43,998 nt of DNA from an uncultured Clostridium sp. GTDB lineage: Bacteria > Bacillota > Clostridia > TANB77 > CAG-508. Shown one piece after another: positions 1-8,371 of the stretch. The notes beneath the pieces were generated by a model that worked only from the letters and a program-made list of their open reading frames with translations, searched no databases and was not told where the DNA came from. Each line of letters begins with the position of its first letter. Within the stretch, counting starts at the first letter, position 1. Location: assembly GCA_900556135.1 (NCBI GenBank), contig USNR01000013.1, positions 1 through 43,998 on the forward strand, in the 5' to 3' direction. Both the position numbers and the translations under genes were made by a program.

Positions 1-740
1 ATACATCATACTTATCCTACCATTACTTTTATTCTTTTTCAATACTTTTTTTGAAGATTTTTTAGTTAAGTAAAAAACATAAAATTATCTCTACTCAGTG
101 CATTGGCTAATAAATATGAGACACAATTAGGGATTGAAATTTTCGCTTAACTATGAGCACACGTCTTGTTCATAGGACGATAAGGGAAATTTCTTTTCCT
201 AATTTGAATCATATTATTAGTCAAAAGAGCGGATGTCCTTCGCAGAAAATTCCGTATTAATCGCTTCAATCATGTGTAACACAATACTTCAAGACATATT
301 GTAATTTTGTATTAAGTATATAGCTTAAGGAATTTATTTATACTGAAAGTATAGCAATAATGCTTAGAAAAATCAACATTTAATAACAAAGAGTTTTAAA
401 TAATTTTTATAAAAAATATTTGGAAACTTTTAAATAAAATTGCTAAAAATATGAGAAATTCCTGATTATATGCTGATTAAAAAAACGTTTAATTTCCTTA
501 AGTAATATACTTAATTCAAAATCTATTTTTATGTAACCAGTTTTATCTTTGATTTGTTTAAATTGTATAACAAATTATTTTATTTTTCAACATATTTTAA
601 TAAGAAATAATATAAATTTTTTGTCAAAATTTGTCTTACGTTTTTTCTTGCATTTTCATCATTTCTGTATTATTATAAAAATATATTTTTATCTTATTTA
701 ATTCATTTCGAATTAAATCTTCCAAAATTTCTATATAATA
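1..740. other. Gene-free left end with a GC-richer island
   Basis: No open reading frame here has a ribosome site or recognisable protein. Most of it is very AT-rich, but about 110-290 is visibly richer in G and C. That part has short complementary segments (CTATGA near 151 and TCATAG near 170; CGGA near 231 and TCCG near 250). On the minus strand it reads briefly as coding-like peptide (MIEAINTEFSAKDIRSFD, then a stop). It may be an eroded gene or a structured RNA; neither can be decided from the sequence. Confidence 0.35.
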
Positions 741-769
741 TTGACAATACGTATCATACGTATTATACT
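741..769 (+). promoter_or_regulatory. hicAB promoter with palindromic operator in the spacer
   Basis: A -35 TTGACA (741-746) and a -10 TATACT (764-769) are separated by 17 bases. The spacer is filled by a near-perfect palindrome, AATACGTAT-C-ATACGTATT (746-764). HicB proteins with a C-terminal DNA-binding domain repress their own operon, so this is the expected operator; binding here would block RNA polymerase. A ribosome site AAGGAG follows at 779-784. Confidence 0.8.
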
Positions 770-788
770 ATATTAAGTAAGGAGCAAA

Positions 789-972
789 ATGACATTTAAA
801 GAGATCGAAAAAATATTAAAAGCTGATGGTTGGTATTATTATGATTCCGTAGGCTCGCACATACAATACAAGCATCCTTATAAAACTCGGAAAGGTTACA
901 ATCCCGAGGCATAGTAAAGATATAAAGAAAGGTACTTTAAATTCAATATTTAAACAGGCAGGTTTAAAGTAG
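789..972 (+). pseudogene. hicA: HicA-like mRNA interferase toxin, frameshifted
   Basis: HicA toxins are ~60-aa double-stranded-RNA-binding-fold ribonucleases that cut mRNA through one conserved histidine. The first frame gives MTFKEIEKILKADGWYYYDS, then GSHIQYKHP with that histidine, then runs out of frame and stops at 912-914. One base further along, from 895, translation resumes as VTIPRHSKDIKKGTLNSIFK to a stop at 970-972, the normal HicA C-terminus. The span is 184 nt, one more than a multiple of three, so there is one extra base near 888-895. This is a real inactivating mutation or a sequencing error in the A/G-rich stretch. Promoter, ribosome site and partner antitoxin are intact. Confidence 0.8.
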
Positions 973-983
973 TGGTGATTTTT

Positions 984-1406
984 ATGAAATTAGTTTACCC
1001 AGCATGTTTTTATCAAGAAGATGACGGTAGTTTTAGCGTTACCGTCCCTGACTTAAAAGGATGTATTACTCAGGGCGACACATTGCAAGAAGCTATACAA
1101 ATGGCTGAAGACGCCGCACTAGGTTGGCTATTAACTTCTGTAGAAGAAGGTGAAGAACTACCTAAAGCCAGTGATATAAAAGACATAAAGCTTGAATACG
1201 CAAATGGCTTCACATCTCTATTATTACTTGATTTAGGATTATATTCTCAAAAATACGGAAACAGAAAATCAGTAAAAAAAACATTAACTATTCCACTTTG
1301 GCTAAATGAAGTTGCCGAAAAATATAATGTTAACTTTTCAAAAACTTTACAAGAAGCTTTATTTAACATAGTTATTCTAAAAAACAATAAAACGACAAAA
1401 AAATAA
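984..1406 (+). CDS. hicB: HicB-family antitoxin
   Basis: The antitoxin partner of HicA: its N-terminal partial RNase-H-like fold occludes the toxin and its C-terminus binds the operator. Residues 1-~65 carry the typical pattern (YPACFYQEDDGSFSVTVPDL, then GC-TQGDTLQEA and AEDAALGWL). Residues ~97-130 (KKTLTIPLWLNEVAEKYNVN followed by FSKTLQEAL) look like a ribbon-helix-helix DNA-binding segment. ATG at 984 is preferred because family members start MKLVYPA and GTGGTG lies just upstream; an in-frame GTG at 972 overlaps the hicA stop and would add four residues. The gene is intact although hicA is frameshifted, so it may persist as an orphan antitoxin and autorepressor. Confidence 0.85.
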   Translation: MKLVYPACFYQEDDGSFSVTVPDLKGCITQGDTLQEAIQMAEDAALGWLLTSVEEGEELPKASDIKDIKLEYANGFTSLLLLDLGLYSQKYGNRKSVKKTLTIPLWLNEVAEKYNVNFSKTLQEALFNIVILKNNKTTKK

Positions 1407-1430
1407 GGTTACGACGAACCTTATTTTTTT
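1401..1430. terminator. Bidirectional terminator between hicB and tsf
   Basis: A perfect 10-bp inverted repeat (AAATAAGGTT / AACCTTATTT) with a 6-base loop is followed by a T run on the plus strand and preceded by an A run that serves the minus strand. It lies between convergent hicB and tsf and overlaps the hicB stop. Confidence 0.85.
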
Positions 1431-1435
1431 ATTTC

Positions 1436-2314
1436 TTATTGTAATTGTTTTGCAACTTCTTCTGCAAAATTTTCTTCTTTTTTCTCTAATCCTTCACCTT
1501 TTTCGAATCTTGCAAATCTAGAAATTGTAGCTCCTTTTTCTTTTAATAATTGACCTACTTTTATATCTGGATTTTTTACAAATTCTTGGTCTAATAAGCA
1601 TATTTCAGAATAGAATTTTCCAACTCTACCTTGAACCATTTTTTCAGCTATAGCTTCTGGTTTACCTTCATTCATAGCTTGTGCTTTTAAAATTTCCATT
1701 TCTTTATCAACACGCTCGGCTGGAACTGATTCTCTATCTAAATATTCTGGTTTTGCAGCTGCGATTTGCATACATACGTCTTTTGCTAATTCTTCTGTAG
1801 CACCTTCCATATCAACTAATACAGCTATTCTTCCTTCACCATGAATATAATCAGCTATCATTCCATTGCTTTCAAATCTAGCAAATCTTCTAATAGTCAT
1901 GTTTTCCCCTATTGTAGCTATTTTGTTTGTTAAAACTTCTTGAACTGTTTTATCTTCTTCAGCTATAGATTTTTGTGCTAATAATTCTTCTACATCTTTA
2001 GGATTGTTTAATGCAACTTGTTTTGCAACATCTTTAACAAATGTTTTAAATTCTTCGTTTTTAGCAACGAAATCTGTTTCTGCATTAACTTCTACTATTG
2101 CTCCTAATTTCTTATCATCTGATAAGTAAGCATCTACTAAACCTTCTGCAGCTATTCTGCTTGATTTTTTAGCAGCTTTTGTAATTCCTCTTTCACGTAG
2201 TAATTCAGCAGCTTTTTCCATATCACCATCAGTTTCTGTTAAAACTTTTTTGCAGTCCATCATACCTGCACCTGTTTTTTCTCTTAATTCTTTAACTTGA
2301 CTTGCTGTTATCAT
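1436..2314 (-). CDS. tsf: Elongation factor Ts
   Basis: EF-Ts is the nucleotide exchange factor that releases GDP from EF-Tu during translation. The N-terminal UBA-like domain (residues 1-~40, VKELREKTGAGMMDCKKVL) is followed by the EF-Tu-contacting TDFV motif at residues 80-83, then the paired dimerisation subdomains. At 292 aa it is of normal length. The start has a ribosome site (GGGAGG about 7 nt upstream). It lies directly downstream of rpsB, the usual rpsB-tsf order, with a hairpin in the short gap between them. Identification is secure. Confidence 0.98.
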   Translation of the reverse strand: MITASQVKELREKTGAGMMDCKKVLTETDGDMEKAAELLRERGITKAAKKSSRIAAEGLVDAYLSDDKKLGAIVEVNAETDFVAKNEEFKTFVKDVAKQVALNNPKDVEELLAQKSIAEEDKTVQEVLTNKIATIGENMTIRRFARFESNGMIADYIHGEGRIAVLVDMEGATEELAKDVCMQIAAAKPEYLDRESVPAERVDKEMEILKAQAMNEGKPEAIAEKMVQGRVGKFYSEICLLDQEFVKNPDIKVGQLLKEKGATISRFARFEKGEGLEKKEENFAEEVAKQLQ

Positions 2315-2338
2315 TTATTTTTCCTCCCTTTTACATTT

Positions 2339-2366
2339 AAAGGATAGGGCAGCGGCCCTACCCTTT
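2339..2366 (-). promoter_or_regulatory. Hairpin in the rpsB-tsf intergenic spacer
   Basis: A 12-bp stem with one mismatch (AAAGGATAGGGC 2339-2350; GCCCTACCCTTT 2355-2366) and a 4-base loop lies between rpsB and tsf. On the minus strand it lacks a convincing T run, so it is better explained as an attenuator or RNA-processing or stability element tuning tsf relative to rpsB than as a full terminator. That role is inferred. Confidence 0.6.
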
Positions 2367-2399
2367 GGTATTTATTATTGTTTATTAAAAACATTTTTA

Positions 2400-3191
2400 T
2401 TATTCAGCTGTTTCTTCAGAAGCTTCAACTACTTCTTCAATGCTTGTTGGCTCTTCTGTAGCTTCTTCAACTTTCTCTTCCATGCTTTCTTCTTCAACTT
2501 CTGGAGCCTCACCTTGTCTACCCTCTATAACTGCATTAGCCATAACATCAGCTATTAATTTAACTGCTCTTATAGCATCATCATTACCTGGTATAGCATA
2601 ATCAACATCCTCTGGATTGCAGTTTGTATCAACTAATCCAACTATAGGAATATTTAATTTTCTTGCTTCTAATATAGCATTTCTTTCTTTTTTAGGATCT
2701 ACTATAAATAATACACCTGGCATTTCTTTCATTTCTTTAATTCCGCCTAAGTTTTTATCTAGTTTTTCCATTTCTTTTTTTAGAAGTATAACTTCTTTTT
2801 TAGGTAGAACATCAAATGTTCCATCTTCTTGCATTTTTTCTAATTGATTTAATCTTTCAATTCTTTTTTTGATTGTTTCAAAGTTAGTAAGCATTCCACC
2901 TAACCATCTTTGATTAATGTAGTACATACCACATTTTTCTGCTGCTTCTTTCATGCAGTCTTGAGCTTGTTTTTTAGTTCCTACAAATAGAACTGTTTTT
3001 CCATCTTCAGCTTGTTCTTTCATAAAGCTATATGCTTCGTCTAGCTTTTTAGATGTTTTTTGTAAATCGATAATATGGATTCCGTTTCTAGCTTGGAATA
3101 TATATTCAGCCATTTTAGGATTCCATCTTCTTGTTTGATGTCCGAAATGAACACCAGCTTCTAGTAATTGTTTCATTGCAACTACTGCCAT
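2400..3191 (-). CDS. rpsB: 30S ribosomal protein S2
   Basis: S2 is a structural protein of the small ribosomal subunit. The diagnostic start MAVVAMKQLLEAGVHFGHQT is followed by RRWNPKMAEYIFQARNG and, later, NQRWLGGMLTNF. The start is set at 3191, where AAGGAGG sits about 9 nt upstream; an in-frame ATG at 3224 adds eleven non-conserved residues and has no ribosome site. The 263-aa product carries an acidic glutamate-rich tail (last ~30 residues), a common variable extension. Its promoter overlaps the terminator of spoIVB (3312-3349), leaving a leader of roughly 110 nt. It is co-directional with tsf. Confidence 0.97.
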   Translation of the reverse strand: MAVVAMKQLLEAGVHFGHQTRRWNPKMAEYIFQARNGIHIIDLQKTSKKLDEAYSFMKEQAEDGKTVLFVGTKKQAQDCMKEAAEKCGMYYINQRWLGGMLTNFETIKKRIERLNQLEKMQEDGTFDVLPKKEVILLKKEMEKLDKNLGGIKEMKEMPGVLFIVDPKKERNAILEARKLNIPIVGLVDTNCNPEDVDYAIPGNDDAIRAVKLIADVMANAVIEGRQGEAPEVEEESMEEKVEEATEEPTSIEEVVEASEETAE

Positions 3192-3311
3192 AATTTTATT
3201 CCTCCTTTTAGTTTTACCCTCCATAAATCTTTTACATTCAAAAGAACTTTTTACTATATAAAAAGCACTGCCTTTGAACTAAATTTATGTGCGTATTTTT
3301 TAACAAAAACT

Positions 3312-3340
3312 ATTATAACAAAAAAATGCTTAGAATGCAA
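3312..3340 (-). promoter_or_regulatory. Probable rpsB promoter nested in the upstream terminator
   Basis: On the minus strand TTGCAT (3335-3340) and TATAAT (3312-3317) are 17 bases apart, and the -10 is extended (TGTTATAAT). The -35 lies in the loop and 3' arm of the spoIVB terminator hairpin, and the -10 lies just beyond its T run. Confidence 0.7.
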
Positions 3341-3349
3341 GCATTTTTT
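3321..3349 (-). terminator. spoIVB terminator
   Basis: An 11-bp perfect stem (AAAAAATGCTT / AAGCATTTTTT) with a 7-base loop lies downstream of spoIVB. Its minus-strand 3' arm ends in a T run. Confidence 0.8.
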
Positions 3350-3404
3350 GTAAGTTACTATAAAAATTTGTAAATAGGGACGGTGTTTTTTTGCAATTTA
3401 GTAC

Positions 3405-4628
3405 CTACGTTTCTCTCATCTGTTTTATTAGTATATCCCCAAACACAGCATATCCTTGTGTTGGATCTTTAACAAGTACATTTGTCACAGCACCAATAAG
3501 CTTTCCATTCTGTATTACTGGTGCTCCACTCATTCCCTGTATTATTCCGCCTGTTTTCTCTATTAAATTTGTATCTGTAATTTTTATCAGCATACTTTTA
3601 TTATCCCTATTATTTGTTTTATACGCTTTTTCTATCTCTATTTCATACTCCTTAACTCCCTCATTATCAACTTGGCATAATATAGATGCCTTACCTTCCT
3701 GTATTTTCTCTCTTGTAGCAACCTCTATTTCTCCATAACTACTATTCTTTACTTTTTGTTTATTTTGAATCAAACCATACACTCCAAAATCAGTATTCTT
3801 ATAAATTTTTCCTATTGTTGTTCCATTTGTTATCGTTCCTTTAATTTCTCCGGGTGCATCTTTTCTTCCTTTTATCACAGATACAACATTAGCTGTTACT
3901 AGTTCTCCACTTGATATCTCAACTATTTCTTCCGTATCTATATCAGAGATTCCATGTCCCAAAGACATAAACAAATCTGTTGAAGGTTCATAAAATGTTA
4001 ATGTGCCTATTCCTGCTGCAGCATCTCTAACCCACAATCCTAATTTATATTCATTTTTTGACTTAGCCGGAACTATACTAGTTTCTAACACTTCATTGTT
4101 TTTTATATATTTTACTTTAACCGCTTCTCCATTACTTTGATTTACTTCCTCTATAAGTTCATTGGTATCAGAAACTTCTGTATTATTAATTGCAATTATC
4201 GTGTCTCCTTCTGATATACCAGAATTCTCATATGGCTTTTGCTTCGTGTTTGCATCACTCTCTATTTCTCCCATACCAACAACCAACACGCCTTTTGTGT
4301 ACAGCTTCATTCCTATTGCTTGTCCAAGCGGAACTACCTTTGTTGTTGGAATAACATCTAAATTTATAGTTTTTAGACTTATTTTTCCAAACAAATTCAC
4401 ATTTAATTGATTACTTCCAACCTGATTAATTGACTCTCCTAGATTTGTAGAAGTTAACTGTGTTTTGTAATTTGCAGTCTGTTTTATAGTTAATCCAGTT
4501 GCAACTTTTATATTTAACTTTTCTCCTTCAAACATAACTATATTACCGGGAATTGTTGCTAAGTTATATATATATACATATGAGCATAATAAAATTAAAA
4601 CAATTATTATCATTATTGTTTTTTTCAT
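3405..4628 (-). CDS. spoIVB: SpoIVB serine peptidase (S55), sporulation signalling
   Basis: In spore formers SpoIVB is secreted from the forespore into the intermembrane space and cleaves SpoIVFA, which lets SpoIVFB activate pro-sigma-K. An N-terminal membrane anchor covers residues 4-22. A PDZ domain spans ~105-185 (GVLVVGMGEIE, then the GISEGDTIIAINNTEVSD carboxylate-binding region). The S55 domain follows, with the likely catalytic histidine at H225 (SLGHGISD) and serine at S367 (QGMSGAPVIQNGKLIGAVTN). The length of 407 aa suits the family. Its presence argues that the host sporulates. A weak promoter candidate overlaps the preceding cyclophilin terminator. Confidence 0.93.
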   Translation of the reverse strand: MKKTIMIIIVLILLCSYVYIYNLATIPGNIVMFEGEKLNIKVATGLTIKQTANYKTQLTSTNLGESINQVGSNQLNVNLFGKISLKTINLDVIPTTKVVPLGQAIGMKLYTKGVLVVGMGEIESDANTKQKPYENSGISEGDTIIAINNTEVSDTNELIEEVNQSNGEAVKVKYIKNNEVLETSIVPAKSKNEYKLGLWVRDAAAGIGTLTFYEPSTDLFMSLGHGISDIDTEEIVEISSGELVTANVVSVIKGRKDAPGEIKGTITNGTTIGKIYKNTDFGVYGLIQNKQKVKNSSYGEIEVATREKIQEGKASILCQVDNEGVKEYEIEIEKAYKTNNRDNKSMLIKITDTNLIEKTGGIIQGMSGAPVIQNGKLIGAVTNVLVKDPTQGYAVFGDILIKQMRET

Positions 4629-4783
4629 CTTTTATTTTCCTTCCTTTTGCAATTTTTCTACAATATTATAATAACCATTTTTATTTTTCCCATACAAATA
4701 ACAAGTTTCAATTTTTAGTCTTAACTTTATTTTTTATACTACTCTACAAAATTAAAGATCTCAGCAATTTTATATAATACATA

Positions 4784-4823
4784 AAAAAATAAATGCAAAC
4801 ATCTTAGTTTGCATTCATTTTTT
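4784..4823 (-). terminator. Cyclophilin-gene terminator, possible nested spoIVB promoter
   Basis: A 17-bp stem with one mismatch (arms 4784-4800 and 4807-4823) has a 6-base loop and a T run on the minus strand. The distal arm also contains TTGCAT (4793-4798), 18 bases before TATAAA (4769-4774). This could be a promoter for spoIVB, but in such AT-rich DNA the match is weak. Confidence 0.75.
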
Positions 4824-4842
4824 ATGTTATATTTTTTTATTA

Positions 4843-5631
4843 CTAATTGCTAGAAGATGAATAATGATTCTTCATTAACCAGTTGTAATAATTAAATGGT
4901 TCCAAAGTCTTTGGCTTTCCGTAATCAACTCCATAAGTCTCAACTTTAATACTTGTTATAACTGGTGGATTTACAGGTTTATTTAGTCCTTCTTCTGCAT
5001 TTTCATCTCTAGTTACAACTTCAACATTTGCAATTTGATCTACTATGTCTAATCCTTCTATTACCTTTCCAAATCCTGCATATGCTCCGTTCAAATTATA
5101 ATTATCAGCTTGCATAATAAAGAATTGAGAACCTGCTGAATTATATCCCTTTGTTGTTAAACTTGAACTAATACTACTATAGTCAGATCTTGCCATAGCA
5201 ATTACACCTTTTTCCATTTTTAATGTATTTTCGTTATGACCATTAGCAATAAATTCTCCTTCTATACAATATTCTGTATCAGCACTGCTATCTCTTTCTA
5301 TACTAGAATCAAAGTCTGCTAAAGATGGTGTACCTGTTCCATCTCCTTTTTTATCTCCACCTTGAATCATAAAATCTGGAATTGTTCTGTGGAATGTTAA
5401 TCCATCATAGAATCCATTGTTTGCTAATGCAATAAAATTAGCCACTGTGTTTGGCGCCATATCTGGGTATAATTCTACTTTTATTGTTCCAAAGTTTTCG
5501 ATTTCGATAGTTGCAACTGGATTTTCTACCTTTTGTGTTGCCTTTCTTATATAGCCATATGCTAATGCTCCTATTCCTACTATAACTAGCACTATTGCTA
5601 TTATCATAATTATTTTTTGATAAGTTTTCAT
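4843..5631 (-). CDS. Membrane-anchored cyclophilin-type peptidyl-prolyl isomerase
   Basis: It probably catalyses proline cis-trans isomerisation outside the membrane, assisting folding of secreted proteins. One N-terminal transmembrane segment (residues ~7-28) is followed by a short linker and a cyclophilin domain (~40-235). Recognisable blocks are PNTVANFIALANNGFYDGLT, FHRTIPDFMIQGGD with the active-site FHR arginine, and SAGSQFFIMQ. The insert between the GTGTPS loop and MARSD, together with the C-terminal tail ending in a serine run, is typical of clostridial members. It could be a lipoprotein in related species, but no lipobox cysteine is present here. It has its own terminator. Confidence 0.92.
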   Translation of the reverse strand: MKTYQKIIMIIAIVLVIVGIGALAYGYIRKATQKVENPVATIEIENFGTIKVELYPDMAPNTVANFIALANNGFYDGLTFHRTIPDFMIQGGDKKGDGTGTPSLADFDSSIERDSSADTEYCIEGEFIANGHNENTLKMEKGVIAMARSDYSSISSSLTTKGYNSAGSQFFIMQADNYNLNGAYAGFGKVIEGLDIVDQIANVEVVTRDENAEEGLNKPVNPPVITSIKVETYGVDYGKPKTLEPFNYYNWLMKNHYSSSSN

Positions 5632-5729
5632 TTTGTACTTCCTCCTATTTTGACATTTTCTTAATTTCTGTGTTTTATTTTACAATATCACAATGAATCT
5701 TGCAATAATTTTATTTAATTTTTTATGTT

Positions 5730-6803
5730 TTATAGCATCGCATTATCAAACACAAATTGTTCTTGCATTCTTCTTAACGATTGCTTTATTGTTCTTGCTC
5801 TTACCTCTCCAATTCCGTCAACTTCATCAAGCTGTGGAATATCAGCTGCCAATATATGTTGGAAAGATTTAAAAGACTTCACTAGATTATCTACAATGCT
5901 ACTTGGCATTCTTGGAATCTTACTTAATACCCTATAACCTTTTGTAAATACTCCTACTTCGTCATAATTATCAAATGCTTCATATCCTAGCAATTTTGCA
6001 ATAATTTGAGATTTCATTAAATCTTCTCTAGATAAACCTTTTATTGCTTCTACCACTCTTTCAGGTGTACGTTTTCTACCTGCCGCAATATAATCTTTTA
6101 CCATTAAAAGCTCTTCTTTTGGTAAATCTCCAACCAATTCTTCTAACTGCATTTGTAATAATCTTCCGTCTTCTCCTAACTCAAAGATAGCCTTTTGAAC
6201 TTCATCAACTACATTCATTACCATCTCTGCTCTTTGAATAGCAACTATTACATTTTCTAAAGTAACAATATCATTAAACTCATATTCATTTAGTAAACTC
6301 AATTTGCTATCAAACACTTTCATGTATTTTTCTACAGTTTGAAGTGCCTGATTTGCTTTAGTAATAACTTTTGAAGTATCTTCTAATACATATCTACTAT
6401 TGCCTTTAAATATAGTAATTATATTTCTTCTTTGTGAAATACTAATAACCAAATCTCCAGTCTGCTTAGCTGTACGTTCTGCAGTTCTATGTCTTGTTCC
6501 TGTTTCAACAGTAGAAATATCAGAAGCTGGAATTAATTGAGTATTTGCAAATAGAATTTTTTTCATATCTGAACTTAAAATGATAGCTCCATCCATTTTA
6601 GCAAGCTCATACAATCTAGCTGGCGTATAATCTATATTTAGACTAAAACCACCATCTGCAATATCCATAACTTCTTTTCCATCACCAACAACAATTAAAG
6701 CTCCTGTTTTAGCTTTTAGAATATTTTCAAGCCCCTCTCTAATTTGAGTTCCCGGAGCAATCGTTCTTAATACATCTGTAATATCATCCTTATTAGTTGC
6801 CAC
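5730..6803 (-). CDS. disA: DNA integrity scanning protein DisA, diadenylate cyclase
   Basis: DisA scans DNA for branched damage intermediates and makes cyclic di-AMP from two ATP while DNA is intact, linking chromosome integrity to sporulation or outgrowth and to osmotic control. The N-terminal DAC domain contains DGA at residues 71-73 and RHR at 104-106 within GTRHRTAERTA, both needed for catalysis. A helical linker spans ~150-290, and a C-terminal helix-hairpin-helix DNA-binding region (~310-350) includes LDEVDGIGEVRARTIKQSL. The 357-aa length is normal. It starts 32 nt after radA, the conserved radA-disA pairing; RadA is known to modulate DisA in Bacillus. Confidence 0.97.
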   Translation of the reverse strand: MATNKDDITDVLRTIAPGTQIREGLENILKAKTGALIVVGDGKEVMDIADGGFSLNIDYTPARLYELAKMDGAIILSSDMKKILFANTQLIPASDISTVETGTRHRTAERTAKQTGDLVISISQRRNIITIFKGNSRYVLEDTSKVITKANQALQTVEKYMKVFDSKLSLLNEYEFNDIVTLENVIVAIQRAEMVMNVVDEVQKAIFELGEDGRLLQMQLEELVGDLPKEELLMVKDYIAAGRKRTPERVVEAIKGLSREDLMKSQIIAKLLGYEAFDNYDEVGVFTKGYRVLSKIPRMPSSIVDNLVKSFKSFQHILAADIPQLDEVDGIGEVRARTIKQSLRRMQEQFVFDNAML

Positions 6804-6835
6804 TTTTCAACCTCCTAATCATATAATACTATTGA

Positions 6836-8200
6836 TTAAACCAGTCCAGCGGAGCGCATAGCCTCACTAACACACCTAACTCCCACAATCTCCATATCAT
6901 ATTTATCTTTTAAAAGTTTTCTATTACTTTCTGGAATTATACATTTCTTAAATCCCATTTTTTCACATTCTTTTAATCGTTTTTCTATAAAGTTTACACT
7001 ACGAACTTCGCCAGTTAATCCAACCTCGCCTATTACTACTATCCCTTTATCAATACTTGCATTTTTAAAACTTGATGCTATAACCAATACAACACCTAAG
7101 TCAACAGCTGGTTCAACTAAACGAATTCCACTTACCACATTTAAGTAAACATCTTGTGATCCTAATGGAATTCTTCCCTTTTTCTCTAATACAGCTATCA
7201 ACATTGTAAGGCGATTATAGTCTATACCATTGGCAGCTCGTCTTGGCATTCCATATACACTTGGAGTAGTTAGTGCTTGTAGTTCTATAAGAAGTGGTCT
7301 AGTTCCCTCCATACTTGCAACTATCACAGAACCTGCGGGATTGTCCTCTCTCTCTGATATCAATATTGAAGAAGGATTTTTTATTTCTACCATTCCTTCA
7401 TTTTGCATCTCAAACATTCCAATTTCATTGGTTGACCCAAATCTATTTTTCACACTTCTTAATATTCTATATGAAAAATACCTTTCTCCTTCTAAATATA
7501 GAACCGTGTCTACCATATGTTCTAATACTCTTGGTCCTGCTATATTACCATCTTTTGTTACATGTCCAATTATTATTGTTGAAATACTATGTCCTTTACA
7601 AACTCTCATTATTCTTGCTGTAATTTCTCTTACTTGGCTCACTGAGCCTGCTGCTGACGTTATTTCATCTGAGTACATTGTTTGTATAGAATCTATTATA
7701 ACTAATTTTGGAGACATTTCTAAAATTGTTTGTTCTATAATATCTATATCAGTTTCTCCTAAAAACATAATATTATTATTTTTTATATTCAGTCTATCAG
7801 CCCTAATCTTTATTTGTTCTGCCGACTCTTCGCCTGATACATATAGAACTTTACCATTTCCATTTATTTTATCACATACTTCTAATATTAATGTAGATTT
7901 TCCAATTCCTGGCTCTCCTCCTAAAAGTACTAGTGAACCATTTACCAAACCTCCACCTAAAACCCTATTTAATTCCGATATTCCAGTATCAGTTCTGGAT
8001 TCATGTTTTCCTTCTACTTCATTTAATATTTGTATGGTTGCCTTTTTTGTTTCTTTAGCTGAACCTTTAGAATTTTTACTATCTGCAATTTTTTCTTCAT
8101 AGAATGAATTCCAACTGTTACATCCAGGACATTTTCCAAGCCATTTAGGTGACTCGTATCCACATTCACTACACACAAATACAGTTTTTACTTTGCTCAT
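6836..8200 (-). CDS. radA: DNA repair protein RadA (Sms)
   Basis: RadA is a hexameric RecA-like ATPase that drives branch migration in recombinational repair. The N-terminal zinc finger has cysteines at 10, 13, 24 and 27 (CSECGYESPKWLGKCPGC). The Walker A is GGEPGIGKST (~94-103), the RadA-specific KNRFGS motif is at 251-256, and a Lon-like C-terminal domain follows. The start at 8200 is chosen because GGAGG lies just upstream; the ATG at 8215 has no ribosome site and itself overlaps that site. The resulting 454 aa matches the family. It is co-transcribed with disA. Confidence 0.97.
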   Translation of the reverse strand: MSKVKTVFVCSECGYESPKWLGKCPGCNSWNSFYEEKIADSKNSKGSAKETKKATIQILNEVEGKHESRTDTGISELNRVLGGGLVNGSLVLLGGEPGIGKSTLILEVCDKINGNGKVLYVSGEESAEQIKIRADRLNIKNNNIMFLGETDIDIIEQTILEMSPKLVIIDSIQTMYSDEITSAAGSVSQVREITARIMRVCKGHSISTIIIGHVTKDGNIAGPRVLEHMVDTVLYLEGERYFSYRILRSVKNRFGSTNEIGMFEMQNEGMVEIKNPSSILISEREDNPAGSVIVASMEGTRPLLIELQALTTPSVYGMPRRAANGIDYNRLTMLIAVLEKKGRIPLGSQDVYLNVVSGIRLVEPAVDLGVVLVIASSFKNASIDKGIVVIGEVGLTGEVRSVNFIEKRLKECEKMGFKKCIIPESNRKLLKDKYDMEIVGVRCVSEAMRSAGLV

Positions 8201-8335
8201 ATTGCCTCCATTCATGCTTTTTTAGTTATATCATACTATGCCTTATTTTTCAATAAAATTTATGTATTTTTACTCGAAACTTCATTCTCATTAATTTCAA
8301 ATACAACTCATACTCTTTTTTATAGGTAAAAGAAA

Positions 8336-8357
8336 GAAGGAGCAATTTTGCTCCTTC
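8336..8357 (-). terminator. Terminator of the ankyrin-repeat gene
   Basis: GAAGGAGC / GCTCCTTC arms flank an A/T loop, followed on the minus strand by a T-rich tract. It lies 15 bases beyond the ankyrin gene stop. Confidence 0.8.
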
Positions 8358-8371
8358 CTCCTTAATGTTTA

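Noticed and set aside
7230..8102. 290-aa plus-strand ORF opposite radA
   Set aside because: It is a shadow of radA on the other strand, with no ribosome site and no protein family; AT-rich core genes here give many such frames.
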